Shown one piece after another: positions 6,217 to 6,294 of a stretch of DNA of 6,294 nt; within the stretch, counting starts at the first letter, position 1; every line of letters starts with the position of its first letter. The stretch is taken from NCBI GenBank assembly GCA_016838945.1, contig JADLKP010000138.1:1-6294 (forward strand), in the 5' to 3' direction. The stretch comes from Methanobrevibacter sp. GTDB taxonomy: Archaea > Methanobacteriota > Methanobacteria > Methanobacteriales > Methanobacteriaceae. The position numbers and the translations under genes were made by a program. The notes beneath the pieces are model-generated. The model worked only from the letters and a program-made list of their open reading frames with translations. It was not told the DNA's origin and did no database searches.

Positions 6217-6221
6217 CCACC
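6217..6221 (-). promoter_or_regulatory. Ribosome-binding site of fumB
   Basis: GGTGG on the minus strand, four bases before the ATG at 6212, complementary to the CCACC/CACCUCC part of the 16S anti-Shine-Dalgarno tail. It fixes the start codon. Confidence 0.7.
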
Positions 6222-6247
6222 AAAATTTTTCTATTATTAATCTAATA

Positions 6248-6289
6248 TTATTAACATATTATTAATTTTTATTAACATATTTTTAATTT
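6248..6289. repeat. Tandem pair of 21-bp direct repeats upstream of fumB
   Basis: Two abutting 21-bp units, 6248-6268 and 6269-6289, are identical except for one base (A at 6261, T at 6282). Each starts with the 13-base core TTATTAACATATT. The period equals two helical turns, and the array lies 36-77 bp upstream of the fumarate hydratase start, where the TATA/BRE elements and any operator should lie. It may be a regulator binding site, a duplicated promoter element, or slippage in AT-rich DNA. Confidence 0.7.
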
Positions 6290-6294
6290 AATAT

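Overview
The window looks like chromosomal DNA from a Methanobrevibacter-type methanogenic archaeon (order Methanobacteriales), probably a gut or rumen species. The evidence is strongly AT-rich DNA with A/T-run intergenic gaps, GGTG/AGGT ribosome-binding sites, a fumarate hydratase beta subunit of the methanogen type, an MJ0158-family SelA-like PLP protein, and above all a giant 'adhesin-like' surface protein of the kind that abounds in this genus. The genus assignment is inference from protein style, not from a marker gene.

All four supported genes lie on the minus strand. In transcription order, from right to left, they are: (1) fumarate hydratase beta subunit, 5676-6212, preceded by a tandem pair of 21-bp repeats at 6248-6289; (2) a 1268-residue secreted protein, 1816-5622; (3) an unrecognised 105-residue protein, 1358-1675, with its own TATA-like box; (4) an MJ0158-family PLP-dependent protein, 79-1239. 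Gaps of 53, 140 and 118 bp, with hairpin/U-tract terminator candidates after genes 2, 3 and 4, suggest mostly separate transcription units rather than one operon. No RNA gene, insertion sequence, CRISPR array or replication origin was seen, and there is no gene-free stretch over 300 bases.

The central object is the large secreted protein. It reads as signal peptide, extremely acidic linker, right-handed beta-helix of seven roughly 30-residue coils, papain-family (C1A) cysteine peptidase with an intact Gln/Cys/His/Asn active site, lectin-like domain, DUF11-like domain, and three Ig-like repeats, the last of which is extremely lysine-rich. It has no transmembrane anchor, so attachment through the basic C-terminal end to the pseudomurein wall or its polymers is a plausible inference.

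The flanking genes are housekeeping or unassigned. Fumarate hydratase serves the incomplete reductive TCA route to 2-oxoglutarate in these methanogens. The SelA-like protein belongs to a family whose real reaction is unknown. Nothing in the sequence ties the four genes into one pathway.
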